Source of the DNA: Cohnella ginsengisoli
GTDB taxonomy: Bacteria; Bacillota; Bacilli; Paenibacillales; Paenibacillaceae
Assembly: GCF_029525555.1 (NCBI RefSeq)
Contig: NZ_JAPDHZ010000006.1
Span: 124,001-188,000 of the forward strand
DNA: 64,000 nt
Direction of reading: 5' to 3'
This document shows positions 46,142 to 55,708 of the stretch, in pieces (within the stretch, counting starts at the first letter, position 1; each line of letters opens with the position of its first letter). Made by a program: the position numbers and the translations under genes. The notes under the pieces are model-generated. The model had not been told where the DNA came from and searched no databases. It worked only from the letters and a program-made list of their open reading frames with translations.

Positions 46142-47000
46142 TTATGGACGCATAGCCCGCCTCGTAGCCGCCTCGATCAGCCGCCAAGGCAGCAGTCTGC
46201 CGGCGAGCGGCAGCAGGCGCGCGCCGCGGCCGATCGGATAGCGCAGCCGCGAGATGCGGCGTTTGTCGGCCAAGCTCCCTACGAGCTCGGCGACCTCGCG
46301 CGGATCGGGCGCCGTCTCGGCCGTGCGCCGAGCCAAGCGGAGCACGGCGTCCAGCGCGCTGGCATAGGGCGAGTCCGGCTGCGCGTGCATGTCCGCGAAG
46401 CCCTTCGCCCAGATCGCCGTGCGATAAGCGCCGGGCTCGACGATGGCGACGCGGATGCCCAGCGGCGCGACCTCATGGCGCAGGCTCTCGCTGAAGCCTT
46501 CGACCGCGAACTTGGACGCGGCATAAGCGCCGAACCCGGGGATTCCCCACAGGCCGCTCACGCTGCTCATCTGAATGATCGTGCCGCCCCCCCTGCGCCC
46601 GCATCGCCGGCAGCACGGCCCGCGTCATCGCCACCAGACCGAGGAAGTTCGTCTCCATCTGCGCCCGCCACGCCGTCATCGGCACTTCCTCGACGAAGCC
46701 GCCGACCGCCATGCCCGCGTTGTTCACCAGCACGTCGATCCGGCCGTATTTCCGCAGCATGTCGGACACGGTACGCTCAATCGTTGCCGCATCGGTCACG
46801 TCGAGCTTGACCACCTCTATGCGATCGGCCGCGCCGGCGCGTTCCGCCTCTTGCACGAGCGCCGCTTGCTTCCCTGGATCCCGCATCGCGGCGACGACCC
46901 GGTAGCCCCGCTTCGCCAATTCAATCGCGATGAGCAGGCCGAAGCCGCTGGACGCGCCCGTTAACAACGCCGTTCTCTCCTGCTTCCCATGCATCGCCAT
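46142..47000 (-). CDS. Short-chain dehydrogenase, last gene of the biosynthetic operon, frameshifted
   Basis: Removing one base from C7 at 46587-46593 joins two ORFs into a 285-aa classical SDR. Motifs: TGASSGFG (about residues 11-18), NNAGMAVGG, the catalytic Ser in QMSSVSG, YAASK (Tyr/Lys) and the late PGAYRT. The start at 47000 follows GGAGG. It begins 20 bases after the acyltransferase gene. As an NAD(P)H-dependent ketoreductase it would act on a keto group, fitting a pathway that begins with a ketoacyl synthase. The 51-bp array lies beyond its 3' end. Confidence 0.85.
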
Positions 47001-47020
47001 GCCTCGTTCCTCCGGTCCGA

Positions 47021-48181
47021 CTACAGTTTGTATTTTTGCATCAGCGGTACGCCGATCTTGCCGAGCAATCCTTCGAGCGCGGACCAGCTGCCTCTTCGCC
47101 ATGCGGGCAGATGCCTGTCGTACAGCGCGGTGTACTCGATGTCGGCGACTGCGCCGCGATTGCGTTTGAACTGCGCCGCGCCCGAGCTCTCGTGCAGCAG
47201 CAGGCCGCGGTCGCGGGCGATGCCGATTAGGAGGGCCGACAGCAGCCGGTAGAGGCCGTGCGCCTGCGGGCGCGAGGTGTCATAGCCGAATAAAGGCGTC
47301 GTCATGGCGCCCTCTCGCGCGTAGAAACCGAGAATCGCCTCGAGTCTGCCGGTGGTGCCGTCGCGGTAGCCGTGAAGCTCGAGCGTGCCATGGGCAAGCG
47401 CCTGCTCCAGGAGGCGCGTCGTGAACTGCGGATTGTGCAGCGAATATTTATCCAGGTACAGCATCTTGTACAGCTCTGCGATGCGCGGTATGTCCGCCGT
47501 CACGATATCCGTGGGGCCGACTTGGACGTAGCCATGCTGTTCCGCGAGCGCCCGGTCGCGCTTCAGAAGCCAGCGGGCCTTGGCATTCGCGAAGTCCGGA
47601 TCGCCGGTCCGCAGCAGGTAGATCTGCCGGCTGGGCACGAGGCGGCACCGCCGCCCGCGGAGCAGATCCATCTCCCGGGCGTTCAGCGAGGCGTTGAGCG
47701 ACCGGAAGGCGATGGCGTAGCCGGGAAACGCGCGGATCAGGCAGTCAAGCGCCGCCGACCATTGTTCGTCCGACAGCGCTGGGTACAAGTTGGTCGACAG
47801 CAGCCAGTTGTTGACATGCACGATGCGGTTGAACCGCGACGCCTTCAGCAGGCCGCCGATGCCGGTCAACACCGCGGACAAGGCGGCGATGAGCGCGCGA
47901 TTGCGGAGCAGAGAGAGCTCCTCCTTGGCGTAACTCACATAGTGCGTGTAGGGCGAGCAGACATAGGAGTTCGCGTACTCCGCCTCGTTGACGGTGACGG
48001 GTACGGGAATGCCGCCGACGCTCATGACGAGGAGGCGCGTACGCACGTTGCCGACGAACGCTTCGCTGCCCCCCTCTATGATCGGAAGCAGGTAACGCTT
48101 GGCATATCGCCCGTACGCCGTGTCCGGCCAGGGGCAATCTCCGATATTCGTGCTGTCGTAAAAAACGACGGATACGCTCAT
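47021..48181 (-). CDS. GNAT/FemAB-like acyltransferase of the biosynthetic operon
   Basis: 386 aa, intact. The C-terminal part (about residues 200-386) looks like an acyl-CoA N-acyltransferase fold (IPRIAELYKMLYLDKYS, LEAILGFYAREG, LYRLLSALLIGIARDRG), as in FemAB/GNAT proteins. The N-terminal part (about 1-190) is a related half with VNNWLLSTNLYP. Its ATG overlaps the stop of the upstream adenylate-forming enzyme gene (ATGA). The acyl donor and acceptor are unknown. In context it may transfer the acyl product of the ketoacyl synthase or adenylating enzyme. Confidence 0.75.
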   Translation of the reverse strand: MSVSVVFYDSTNIGDCPWPDTAYGRYAKRYLLPIIEGGSEAFVGNVRTRLLVMSVGGIPVPVTVNEAEYANSYVCSPYTHYVSYAKEELSLLRNRALIAALSAVLTGIGGLLKASRFNRIVHVNNWLLSTNLYPALSDEQWSAALDCLIRAFPGYAIAFRSLNASLNAREMDLLRGRRCRLVPSRQIYLLRTGDPDFANAKARWLLKRDRALAEQHGYVQVGPTDIVTADIPRIAELYKMLYLDKYSLHNPQFTTRLLEQALAHGTLELHGYRDGTTGRLEAILGFYAREGAMTTPLFGYDTSRPQAHGLYRLLSALLIGIARDRGLLLHESSGAAQFKRNRGAVADIEYTALYDRHLPAWRRGSWSALEGLLGKIGVPLMQKYKL

Positions 48182-49506
48182 GGCGCATACCTCCGTTCGA
48201 CGCGGCGGAGCTTTCGGTCACCGGCCATACGTGCATAGGACGTGAAAGAGAGCACGGGGGCCGCGCATCCTAGTCGTTCGCACAGTGCCTCGACCGCCTG
48301 CTGAATGCGCGACTCGGCTGCCTGGCGCAGATCGCCGTCCCGAAGGTCGAGCTCGACCGTCCAGCGATCCGGCGCCGTCTGCACGACGCGGTACTGCTCG
48401 ATCTCGCTAGAGGCGCCGATGACCGCACGCGTCACGAAGTCCGGATAGACGGGGACGGGCGCCGCGCCAGGCTGCAGAGCCGAGGCGTAGAAAATGTCGT
48501 CGCATCGCCCCTCGATCCGCTCGATCGCGGTAAAGGGCGAGCCGCAGGGGCAGGGCGCCGCGCGCTCGACGAGCAGGTCGTTCAGCCGGTAGCGGACGAT
48601 CGGCTGCGTCCGGCGCGAGAAGTCGGTGACGATCGGCACGAACGTGCCGGGCTTGCCGGGTACGTTCGCCTTTTCGATATAGACGAGATCCTCGTTCAGA
48701 TGCAGCGTGCCGTGCGCGCAGGTGCAGCCGAGGAAGCCTTCGGTGCATTGATAGACCTGGTGCACGGTCTGGCCGAAGGCCCGTTCGATCGTCGCGCGGT
48801 CCAGCGGGTCGAGCACCTCGGCGGCGGCGACGATCCGGCGTGGCCGGACGCCGTCGAGCTTGCCCGCGAGGGAAGCGTCCGCCAGCGAACGCAGCATGGA
48901 CGGCGGCGCCGCGATCAGATCCGGCCGCTCGGCCCGCAGCCGCCGCAGATGCGCTTCGATCGGATCTAGCAGATCGTAGAACCCGAACGCCAGCCGCCGG
49001 TTGCCGACGGATGCGTATAGATTGCTGTTCGCGCGCAGGAAAAAGGCGATCTTAAACCGGCTGAGCAGCGAGACCGGCAGCAGCTTGCCGAGGACCGTTC
49101 CTGCCCAGGCGGCCTGCTCCTCGGGACTGACGAGGAACAGACCGCGGTTGCCGGAGGTGCCCGACGAAAGGCCGACGGTGATGCCGCGCAGCGCGGGCGT
49201 GAAGTCGCGCGACCGCTCCGCCGCCTCCGCGACGGCGAACGCCTCGGACTTGGCGATGCCGACGGTGTTGAGCCGGTCGAAGCCGGCCATCATGGCGGAT
49301 TTGTCGATCTCGGGAAAAGCGCGCCAATCCGCATCGGCGATGCCTTCCCACAATTCGCGATAGAATGGCGATTCACGGCGAACGCGTGCGATGTGGCGCA
49401 GCACGCGCTCTTCGCGCCAGCGATCGAACGCGGCGCGATCCTGCCAGCGGCGGGCGCCGCGCCGGGCAAGCAGGTAGTGGCGGATGAAGCTGGCGGCTTT
49501 TTTCAT
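48178..49506 (-). CDS. Adenylate-forming enzyme (F390-synthetase / phenylacetate-CoA ligase-like)
   Basis: About 442 aa from ATG 49506 (MKKAASFIRHYLL) with GGGAGGTG upstream; the 511-aa ORF start at 49713 lies within the previous gene. ANL-type motifs: the phosphate-binding GLSSGTSGNRG (about residue 105), QCTEGFLG as the Y/Q-x-x-TE motif, and RYRLNDL before a Cys-rich PCPCG. The C-terminal domain resembles that of coenzyme F390 synthetases and PaaK. It should activate a carboxylic acid as the acyl-adenylate. The gap to the metallo-hydrolase gene is 2 bases. Confidence 0.85.
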   Translation of the reverse strand: MKKAASFIRHYLLARRGARRWQDRAAFDRWREERVLRHIARVRRESPFYRELWEGIADADWRAFPEIDKSAMMAGFDRLNTVGIAKSEAFAVAEAAERSRDFTPALRGITVGLSSGTSGNRGLFLVSPEEQAAWAGTVLGKLLPVSLLSRFKIAFFLRANSNLYASVGNRRLAFGFYDLLDPIEAHLRRLRAERPDLIAAPPSMLRSLADASLAGKLDGVRPRRIVAAAEVLDPLDRATIERAFGQTVHQVYQCTEGFLGCTCAHGTLHLNEDLVYIEKANVPGKPGTFVPIVTDFSRRTQPIVRYRLNDLLVERAAPCPCGSPFTAIERIEGRCDDIFYASALQPGAAPVPVYPDFVTRAVIGASSEIEQYRVVQTAPDRWTVELDLRDGDLRQAAESRIQQAVEALCERLGCAAPVLSFTSYARMAGDRKLRRVERRYAP

Positions 49507-49508
49507 CG

Positions 49509-50376
49509 CTAAGGCACCTCCCGGTCGTCGATGGGGAAAAATTCGCGGCAATGGCTCGGCACGATGACGAGCGCCGGATCTGCGGCTTGCCAGCGACGCA
49601 GCTGCGCGAAGGTGTCGCGGTAAGCCCGCCGGTCGTCCATGACGATGCCGGCGGCGGGATGCGGCGGGCGGTTCTCGCGCAGCGCCAGGCTCGACCAGGC
49701 GGCGTCGGCGCACAGCAGGCAGCGCGTAGGCCCTTCAGAAGCATAGAGCAGCAGGCCGATCTGGCCCGCGGCATGCCCGGGGAGGCTGACGGCGATCAGG
49801 CTGCCGTCGCCCAGCAGGTCCCAACCGCCGCTTAACGGCGATGGGCCCGGCAGCGGCGTCCACGCAGCCGTCCGCTCGATGGGCGAAGCCTGGTCCGCGA
49901 AGCCGTCCGGCAGCAGGCCCGGGAGGAATCCCGCGCGCGTGGACCGAAACGGGCCGAGGCGGCGCAGCGGCGCATAGGCGGCTTCGGGATACAGAAACCG
50001 GGCGTTCGGAAAGTCCCGTGCGCCGGCGATGTGATCCGCATGGAAGTGCGAAAGGATTACGGTGCCGATCTCGTCCGCGCGAATGCCTAGCTTCTCTAAT
50101 TGATGCACGGCGGCGTCTTCCTCCCGGTAGCGGACCGGCGTAAGCCGGCGGTACAGCGAGTAGGGGGAGCTGCTGCGTCAATGCTTCGAAACGGGCGGAA
50201 TAACCGGTATCGAACAGGATCCAGCCTTGGGCGGGATGGCGGATCAGCGCAAATCCGGCCGGATACGCGCCCGTACGGAGCGATCCGCCCCGGATCGTTA
50301 CGAACTCGGGGTGCACGCAGTAGCCGGCCGACATCAACTTCAGCTCGACCGGCACGATCTTTGATCCTGCGCTCAT
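49509..50376 (-). CDS. Metallo-beta-lactamase-fold hydrolase, frameshifted
   Basis: Removing one G from G5 at 50163-50167 joins two ORFs to 288 aa. The zinc motif SHFHADHIAG is present, with LFDTGYS upstream, LPGHAAGQIG and LCADAAW for further metal ligands, and the late His in VPSHCREFF. This is the N-acyl-homoserine-lactonase/thioesterase-like group of the superfamily. The start at 50376 overlaps the epimerase stop (ATGA), with GGAGGG upstream. In the operon it may hydrolyse a thioester or lactone intermediate. The specific substrate is unknown. Confidence 0.85.
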
Positions 50377-51371
50377 CGGTTCGCCCTCCACCAGGCGGCG
50401 AATCGCCGGAGCCCCTCGTCTATGCTCACGCGCGGTGCATATCCAAGCGTTCGGCGCGCCGCGGAGATGTCGAGCGTCTGGCTGTACGCGAGCAGGCCGA
50501 CGGTATAGCGCGTGAAGGGCGGCTCCGCGCCGAGAAACGGCGCGATCCGGTACGCGCGCTCCATCAAGGTGCCCGCGGCCAGCGCCGTGCGAAGCGGGAT
50601 TTCCCGCGTGCGAAGCGGCTGCTCCAGCAGGGCGAACAGGCGCCGCAGCAGGTCGATCAACCGGACCGGCTCGCCGTTCGAGATGTTGAAGATCTGCCCG
50701 GCCGCCGAGGACGGCGCCAGGCAGGCCGCCTCCAGCGCGTCGACGACGTTATCCGCGTAGGTCAGGTCGAGCAGCGCCTGACCGCCGCCGATGAGCGGGA
50801 TGCCGCGACGTTCGTTGACCCGCATCAGCCGCGGGAACAACGAGCCGTCCTCGGGGCCGAAGATAGCTCTCGGGCGCAGGATGACCGCGTCCAGTCCCTG
50901 GCCAACCGCTTTTTGCACGACTTGCTCCGCGATCAGCTTCGTCGCGGCGTAGGCGTTGACGGGCCGGCGGGGCAATCCTGCATTCTCCTTCACGTCTAGC
51001 CGGTCGGTATAGTCGAAATAAACGCTAGGCGTCGATACGTGCACGAGCCTGCGAACGCCATGGCGAAGGCAGCCCGCGACGACATGCGCGGTGCCGGCGA
51101 CGTTGGCCGACTCGAAGTCCCGATAGCGTCCCCACGGGGAAGACAACGCCGCGCAATGAATCACATAGTCCTGGTCCGCGCACGCCTCGGCGGTCTCTTC
51201 CGTCTGCGTCCCGATATCGATCCGGCGGAAGGCGATGCCGGCAGCCTCCAGCCGCCGTCCGGCTTCAGCGTTGCGCCCGATCCCCGTCACGGTCCACCCC
51301 GCCTCCGCGAGTCGCAGCGCGGTCGCCCGCCCGAGGGAGCCGGTCGCGCCGGTTATTAACGCTCTGGTCAT
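50373..51371 (-). CDS. NAD-dependent epimerase / 3-beta-hydroxysteroid dehydrogenase-like (OleD-like) reductase
   Basis: 332 aa, intact. Extended SDR: TGATGSLG (about residues 7-14), YVIHCAALSSPWG, the catalytic Ser in HVSTPSVYF, and YAATK for Tyr/Lys (about 142-146). RPRAIFGPEDGSLFPRL matches the 3-beta-HSD/OleD branch, which reduces beta-keto acids in head-to-head hydrocarbon synthesis. The start overlaps the ATP-grasp gene stop and its own stop overlaps the next start, so it is translationally coupled on both sides. OleD-like chemistry is inferred from family and the ketoacyl synthase upstream. Confidence 0.85.
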   Translation of the reverse strand: MTRALITGATGSLGRATALRLAEAGWTVTGIGRNAEAGRRLEAAGIAFRRIDIGTQTEETAEACADQDYVIHCAALSSPWGRYRDFESANVAGTAHVVAGCLRHGVRRLVHVSTPSVYFDYTDRLDVKENAGLPRRPVNAYAATKLIAEQVVQKAVGQGLDAVILRPRAIFGPEDGSLFPRLMRVNERRGIPLIGGGQALLDLTYADNVVDALEAACLAPSSAAGQIFNISNGEPVRLIDLLRRLFALLEQPLRTREIPLRTALAAGTLMERAYRIAPFLGAEPPFTRYTVGLLAYSQTLDISAARRTLGYAPRVSIDEGLRRFAAWWRANR

Positions 51372-52619
51372 CGTTCACCATTCCATTCGAGATCGATAGT
51401 CGACGCTTCCTGGAGCGTCAGGCCTTGCCCGGCGGCAGTCCGTCTGAGCCAGCCGAACAGCCGTAGCTGCTCGGCGGCGGGACCGGCGTCTCCGCGCCGG
51501 TACACCGCGTCGCGGCTGCCGGCGAAGGCGCGCAGCCACTCGCGCATTCTGCGCTCGCGAACGGCCTGCGCGAGCCCGTAGGTCAGCATCGCGGGAGACA
51601 GCATGGCGCCCGCGCCTGGCGCAGGCGCCGCTTGGATCCCGCTCGCGACGAGCCGTGCGGGCGCAAGAAGCGCCTCCGCCAGCCCATCCGCGGGGCGGAA
51701 CAGATGGATGCCGCTCGTGGCCCGCGGATTGCATTCGAGCGGATAGATCGCGCCGCTTGGCTCCGCCATGAAATCGAAAGCGATCTGGCCCGTGAAGCGC
51801 GCGTGGCGGACGAAGCGCGCGACCCAATCCGCCAGCGCGGGATGCGCTTCGGCGGCGAAGTGGATGCTGGCGCCCCGCCCGGCCCGGAAGCGGCTGCGAT
51901 ACGCGGCGAACGCGGTGAGCACGCCACCGTGCGCGACGCCGTACGTGCACCATTCCTCGCCGCGCAGCAGCTTCTGCGCGATCCAGGGGCGGCGCGTCGA
52001 TACGCCGCCTCCGCCGGCTTCGGCTTCGGCCAGCTTGCGCATGGCGGCTTCCCTGACCGAAGGGGATAAGCGCCCCTCGCGCGGCTCGACCATGATGACG
52101 CGCGAGGCGAAGCGCGAGTATGCGGGCTTCAGCACGAGCCCGTCCGCGAACGCGTCGTCCGCCAGCAGCGGCAGCCAGCCGTCCGGCGTCTCGAAGATCG
52201 CCGACGGGGGGAACGGGAAGGCCCGCGGCCTCCGCCAGCCGGATAAACGCGCCCTTATGATGCAGCCGGTCGAGCTCGTCCAGCGGCGCTGCTAGCACCT
52301 CGCAGCGGCCGGCGAACTGCCCCAGCTCCCGCGAGACGTGGAAGATCTCCTCGCACGTGGGGACGATCGCATCGATGCGGCACTCGTCCACGATTCGTAC
52401 CAGTGCCGCCGAGAAGCCTGCGGGATCGAACGCCGGCGCCGGCACGGAGAAGCTGCGCGTCACGGCGTTGGACGCCCGGCAGAGATGATAGGGCGCGCTC
52501 TCGGCCGCGAACACCGTATGCCCGGCCGCGCGAAGCAACCGGGCGAGCTCCAGCGCGGCGGGCGCCCTGCCGCCGGTAAGCAGGACACGCCGGCTCCCGA
52601 TTCGCGGCTCAGTAATCAA
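51368..52619 (-). CDS. ATP-grasp ligase, frameshifted
   Basis: Removing one base from G6 at 52206-52211 joins two ORFs into a 416-aa ATP-grasp protein (SAIFETPDGW then continues LPVPP). The N-terminal domain has VLLTGGRAPAALELARLLR; the ATP-binding part has VLKPAYSRFASRV, WIAQKLLRGEEWCTYG and the Mg-binding end QIAFDFMAEPSG...YPLECNPRATSG. The family (carbamoyl phosphate synthase-like) ligates carboxylates to amines or thiols. TTG at 52619 starts within the last 11 bases of the ketoacyl synthase gene. It would condense an acyl product with an amine, an inference. Confidence 0.85.
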
Positions 52620-53607
52620 GCACGAGCCCTCCGAGCGTCAGTCCCGCGGCCGTGCCGATCATCAGCACCCGGTCGCCCCGGACGATCCGTCCCGAGCGGA
52701 TGGCCTCGTGCAGGCCCATCGGGATCGAGGCCGCGATCGTGTTGCCGTGGTCGGGCGTGATATAGACGAGCTGCGACTCCGCGATGCCCAGCTTCTTGCG
52801 CAGCAGGCGCACGGCCATCGCGCTCCCTTGATGGGGCACGACCGCCTTGAAGTCGGACATGCGCGAGCCGGTCGCGCGCAGCAGATCGTCCGCGAAGTCG
52901 GGCAGCAGCCGCGCGGCCATCTTAAAAATCGCGGGGCCATCCATGCGGAACAGGTAATCGTCCGGCTCTGCCGGCTGCGGACCGCGCGGATGGCGCCGCG
53001 AGCCGCCGGCGCGGATCTCCGAGAAGGCGGCGCCGTCCGCGTACGTGCGCAGAGACGCGCCGACAATGGCGGACCGTTCCCCTTCTTCGGCGGGGGCTAA
53101 GACGACGGCGGCCGCGCCGTCGCCGAACAGCGCGGCGCTCTCCTTGTGACGCCAGTCCAGCCCGAGCGACGCGATCTCCGTCGACACGATGAGCACGCGG
53201 CGGTAACGGCCTGCCGCGATCATGCACGACATGACGTCCAGCGCGTTGAGGAAACTGAGGCAGGTCGCGTCGACGTCGAAGGCGGGAACGCCGGAGCGCT
53301 CCTGGCCCATCGCCTGCTGAATATAGACGGCGGTGCAAGGGAGCGCCTGCTCGCGCGTGCCGCTGGCGCAGACGAGGCAGTCGACGTCGGAGAAGCGAAG
53401 CCCGGCATCGTCCAGGGCCGCATAGGCGGCCTTCGCGCCCATCTCCGACGCGGTCTCTCCGTCCGCGAAGTACCGGACGGCGACATCCGTCGTTTTGCGC
53501 GTCCATCCGCGCGCCACGCCCAGACGATCGTCCATCTCGATATCGGTGACGGGACGTCCGGGCAGGTACTCGCCGGTCCCGCATATTTTCACTTTGCGCA
53601 ACGTCAT
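52609..53607 (-). CDS. 3-oxoacyl-ACP synthase III (KASIII)-family enzyme
   Basis: 332 aa from ATG 53607 (GGAAAGGAG upstream). Thiolase fold with an intact triad: Cys in VDATCLSF (about residue 116), His in VVPHQGS and Asn in DHGNTIAASIP. The Cys context differs from housekeeping FabH (which has an AC-GF segment), as in secondary-metabolite KASIII and OleA-like enzymes. It should form a C-C or C-O/N bond with an acyl thioester. First gene of a coupled seven-gene unit. An imperfect dyad region lies upstream. The acyl substrates are not predictable. Confidence 0.9.
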   Translation of the reverse strand: MTLRKVKICGTGEYLPGRPVTDIEMDDRLGVARGWTRKTTDVAVRYFADGETASEMGAKAAYAALDDAGLRFSDVDCLVCASGTREQALPCTAVYIQQAMGQERSGVPAFDVDATCLSFLNALDVMSCMIAAGRYRRVLIVSTEIASLGLDWRHKESAALFGDGAAAVVLAPAEEGERSAIVGASLRTYADGAAFSEIRAGGSRRHPRGPQPAEPDDYLFRMDGPAIFKMAARLLPDFADDLLRATGSRMSDFKAVVPHQGSAMAVRLLRKKLGIAESQLVYITPDHGNTIAASIPMGLHEAIRSGRIVRGDRVLMIGTAAGLTLGGLVLDY

Positions 53608-53677
53608 GTCGTGTTGCTCCTTTCCGACTGGCGCTTTCGTTGTTACGTTCATTGTGCCGGATCGCGCGCGGACCTGG

Positions 53678-53702
53678 TAGTACTAACTATTCATGGTACC
53701 AT
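53678..53702 (-). promoter_or_regulatory. Palindromes upstream of the KASIII operon
   Basis: TAGTACTA (53678-53685) and ATGGTACCAT (53693-53702) are short palindromes sharing the GTAC core, about 70-95 bases before the KASIII start and after the upstream terminator. TTAGTAC is also part of FapR-type sites, a tentative link to lipid control. Confidence 0.35.
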
Positions 53703-53746
53703 CGTTTTTCGCGGAAGGGGCTTAAATTTTGACAAAATATGCAGCA

Positions 53747-53780
53747 AAAAAAACCGTCAACCTCGATTGACGGTTTTTTT
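53747..53780 (-). terminator. Rho-independent terminator of the DoxX gene
   Basis: A 14-bp perfect stem A7CCGTCAA/TTGACGGT7 (53747-53760 with 53767-53780). It insulates the KASIII operon from the DoxX gene on the same strand. Confidence 0.92.
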
Positions 53781-53794
53781 GAGCAGCCGCAGAT

Positions 53795-54154
53795 TCAGTT
53801 CGGGAAGTCGCCCAGATCCGAGCCGAGCAGCGCGGCGAGCGCGATGGCGAGCACGGCCAGCACCAGCGCAGGCACGATCGCGCCGAATTTGTCCTTGGCG
53901 CGCAAGTGGAAGGCGACGGCGCCGAGCATGATGACGCCGATCAGGACGGCGCCCCAGGCGGCCCAGCTGTCGCGCCAGAAGCCGACGACGAGTCCGGCGA
54001 CGCCGACCAGCTGCAGCAGTCCGGTGACGACGCGAAACCATTGCGGCAGCCCCAATTTGCCGAAGTTTTCGACCTGCATTTTAATCCCTGCGACCTTGCC
54101 GAGTCCGGAGACGGCGAACAACAACGCCAGAAGAATTTGAAGAACCAGAACCAT
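53795..54154 (-). CDS. DoxX family membrane protein
   Basis: 119 aa, four membrane helices (about residues 3-20, 40-62, 66-85 and 93-112). Family cues: LLFAVSGLGKVAG at the start and LPQWFRVVTGLLQLVGVAGL. Most DoxX proteins are uncharacterised, some linked to thiol or redox handling. It is divergent from a TetR regulator, and a perfect GCAACA/TGTTGC dyad lies between them, so it is probably the regulated target. Intact. Confidence 0.9.
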   Translation of the reverse strand: MVLVLQILLALLFAVSGLGKVAGIKMQVENFGKLGLPQWFRVVTGLLQLVGVAGLVVGFWRDSWAAWGAVLIGVIMLGAVAFHLRAKDKFGAIVPALVLAVLAIALAALLGSDLGDFPN

Positions 54155-54188
54155 GAATGCGATCCCCTCTCTTGCGCCTTGAACTTAT

Positions 54189-54202
54189 GCAACATCTGTT
54201 GC
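54189..54202. promoter_or_regulatory. Candidate TetR operator
   Basis: A perfect dyad GCAACA-TC-TGTTGC between divergent DoxX and TetR genes, 35 bases before the DoxX start. Confidence 0.6.
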
Positions 54203-54321
54203 TTAGGTTATGATAAGATAACGGTAACCGGCCGACAACCGTCAAGTTGCTTCGGATTATCGCTTAAGCGACAAAAGCGCCGGATTGTCTGAGAAGCGGC
54301 GATTTGCGAGGGGGGAGATAC

Positions 54322-54908
54322 ATGGAGGAGACCAAGACGGATCCGCGTGTCCTGCGGACGCGGCAGCTGATCCTGGATGCGTTTTATGCGTTGATCCCCA
54401 ACAAGGATATCAAGGACATCACGATCGGGGACATCACGAAGCGGGCGACGATCAATCGCGCGACCTTCTATGCCCACTACGCGGATAAATACGAGCTGAT
54501 GGAAGACGCGCTCTCGCAGATGTTCAAAGACAGCCTGATGCAGAAGCTGTCATGCCATGCCGAGCTGAACCGGGCGACGTTGACGGGCATTATCGTGACG
54601 CTGTGCGAGTTTCACGCGAACTTCAGCAAGCAATGCGCGCGCAGCTACGAGGCGATGAGCCCTATATCGAGAACAAGCTGATCAAGCTGTTGAAGGGCGT
54701 GTTCCACCAATTGCTGATTCAAAAAGCGTATCTGGACGACACGGCGGCGCGGAAGATGTCCGTCATGCTCAGCTGGATCGCATATGGCCTTACGAAGGAT
54801 TGGAGCACGGAGGGCCGTAAGATAACGCCGGAGCAGCTGGCCGAGCAGGCCATCGCGGCGCTCTCCGCGGCGGTGCGGGAGATCGATGGCGCCGGGCTGC
54901 CGGTATGA
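54322..54908 (+). CDS. TetR-family regulator, frameshifted
   Basis: The first ORF (to 54681) and a following frame join into a 195-aa TetR protein if one base is added near 54656-54661 (SYEAM then EPYIENKLIKLL). N-terminal helix-turn-helix: RTRQLILDAFYALIP (helix 1) and ITKRATINRATFYAHYADKYEL. The C-terminal ligand domain ends IAALSAAVREIDG. GGGGGGAGATAC precedes the start. It is divergent from DoxX, which it probably represses, and upstream of the GDSL gene (35 bases) with which it may be cotranscribed. Confidence 0.82.
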
Positions 54909-54943
54909 CCGTTTAAGACGAGGGATAAGACGGAGGAGAAACG

Positions 54944-55652
54944 ATGACGAACGAACGCAAAACGATGAACACGGCGGTCATGCCGGTGTCCAAGCTGGAG
55001 GAAGACAGCTACGACTGGTGGGCCCGTCACGAGCAGGTGCTGAGCGAGCAGCAGGCGATCGATCCGGAGATCGTCCTGATCGGCGATTCGATCACGCATT
55101 TCTGGGGGAGGCGAGCCTTGGTCGGAAAACGTGCACGGGAATCGGGATGCCTGGAATTCCGTATTCGCTCCCTACCGGGTGCTCAACATGGGCTTCGGCT
55201 GGGACCGCACGCAGAACGTGCTGTGGCGGCTTGACCACGGCCAGCTGGACGGGTTGAATCCGCAGACGGTCGTCATCCTGATCGGCACGAACAATACGAG
55301 CGAGACGGAGAACGCGCGGGCGAACAGCCCGGAGGAGATCGCGGACGGACTGCGCGCGATCTGCGACCGCGTGGAAGCCAAGGCGCCGAACGCCAAGATC
55401 GTCATCATGGCGGTATTCCCGCGCGAACATGAGCCGGACCATCCGCGGCGCCTCGCGATCGCGGAGATCAACGCGCGGTATGCGGAGATCGCGCGGGAGC
55501 GCGGGTATACGTTCGTCGACATCGGCCCGCAGCTGCTAGAAGCGGACGGGACGTTGTCGCAGGAGACCGCGCCGGACTACTGCCACCTGACGGAGCGGGG
55601 CTACAGGCATTGGGCGGAGGCGCTGCGCCCGCTGCTGCCGCAACTTCCGTAA
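54944..55652 (+). CDS. GDSL/SGNH-family esterase, frameshifted
   Basis: Removing one G from G5 at 55104-55108 joins two ORFs to 235 aa. SGNH blocks: IVLIGDSITHFWGG (nucleophile Ser in block I), NMGFGWDRTQNVL (block II Gly), VILIGTNNTSE (block III Asn) and DYCHLTERGYRHW (block V Asp and His). It resembles platelet-activating-factor acetylhydrolase-like and carbohydrate-esterase SGNH proteins. No signal peptide is present, so it acts in the cytoplasm. GGAGAAACG precedes the ATG. The substrate is an ester of unknown type. Confidence 0.85.
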
Positions 55653-55703
55653 AAACAACAGAGGCAGCCCGGATTAAAATAAGGTCCCGGTCTGCCGCTG
55701 TTT
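55653..55703. terminator. Bidirectional terminator
   Basis: AAAACAACAGAGGCAGCCCGG pairs imperfectly with CCGGTCTGCCGCTGTTTT around a 14-base loop, between convergent genes. Confidence 0.6.
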
Positions 55704-55708
55704 TGGCT

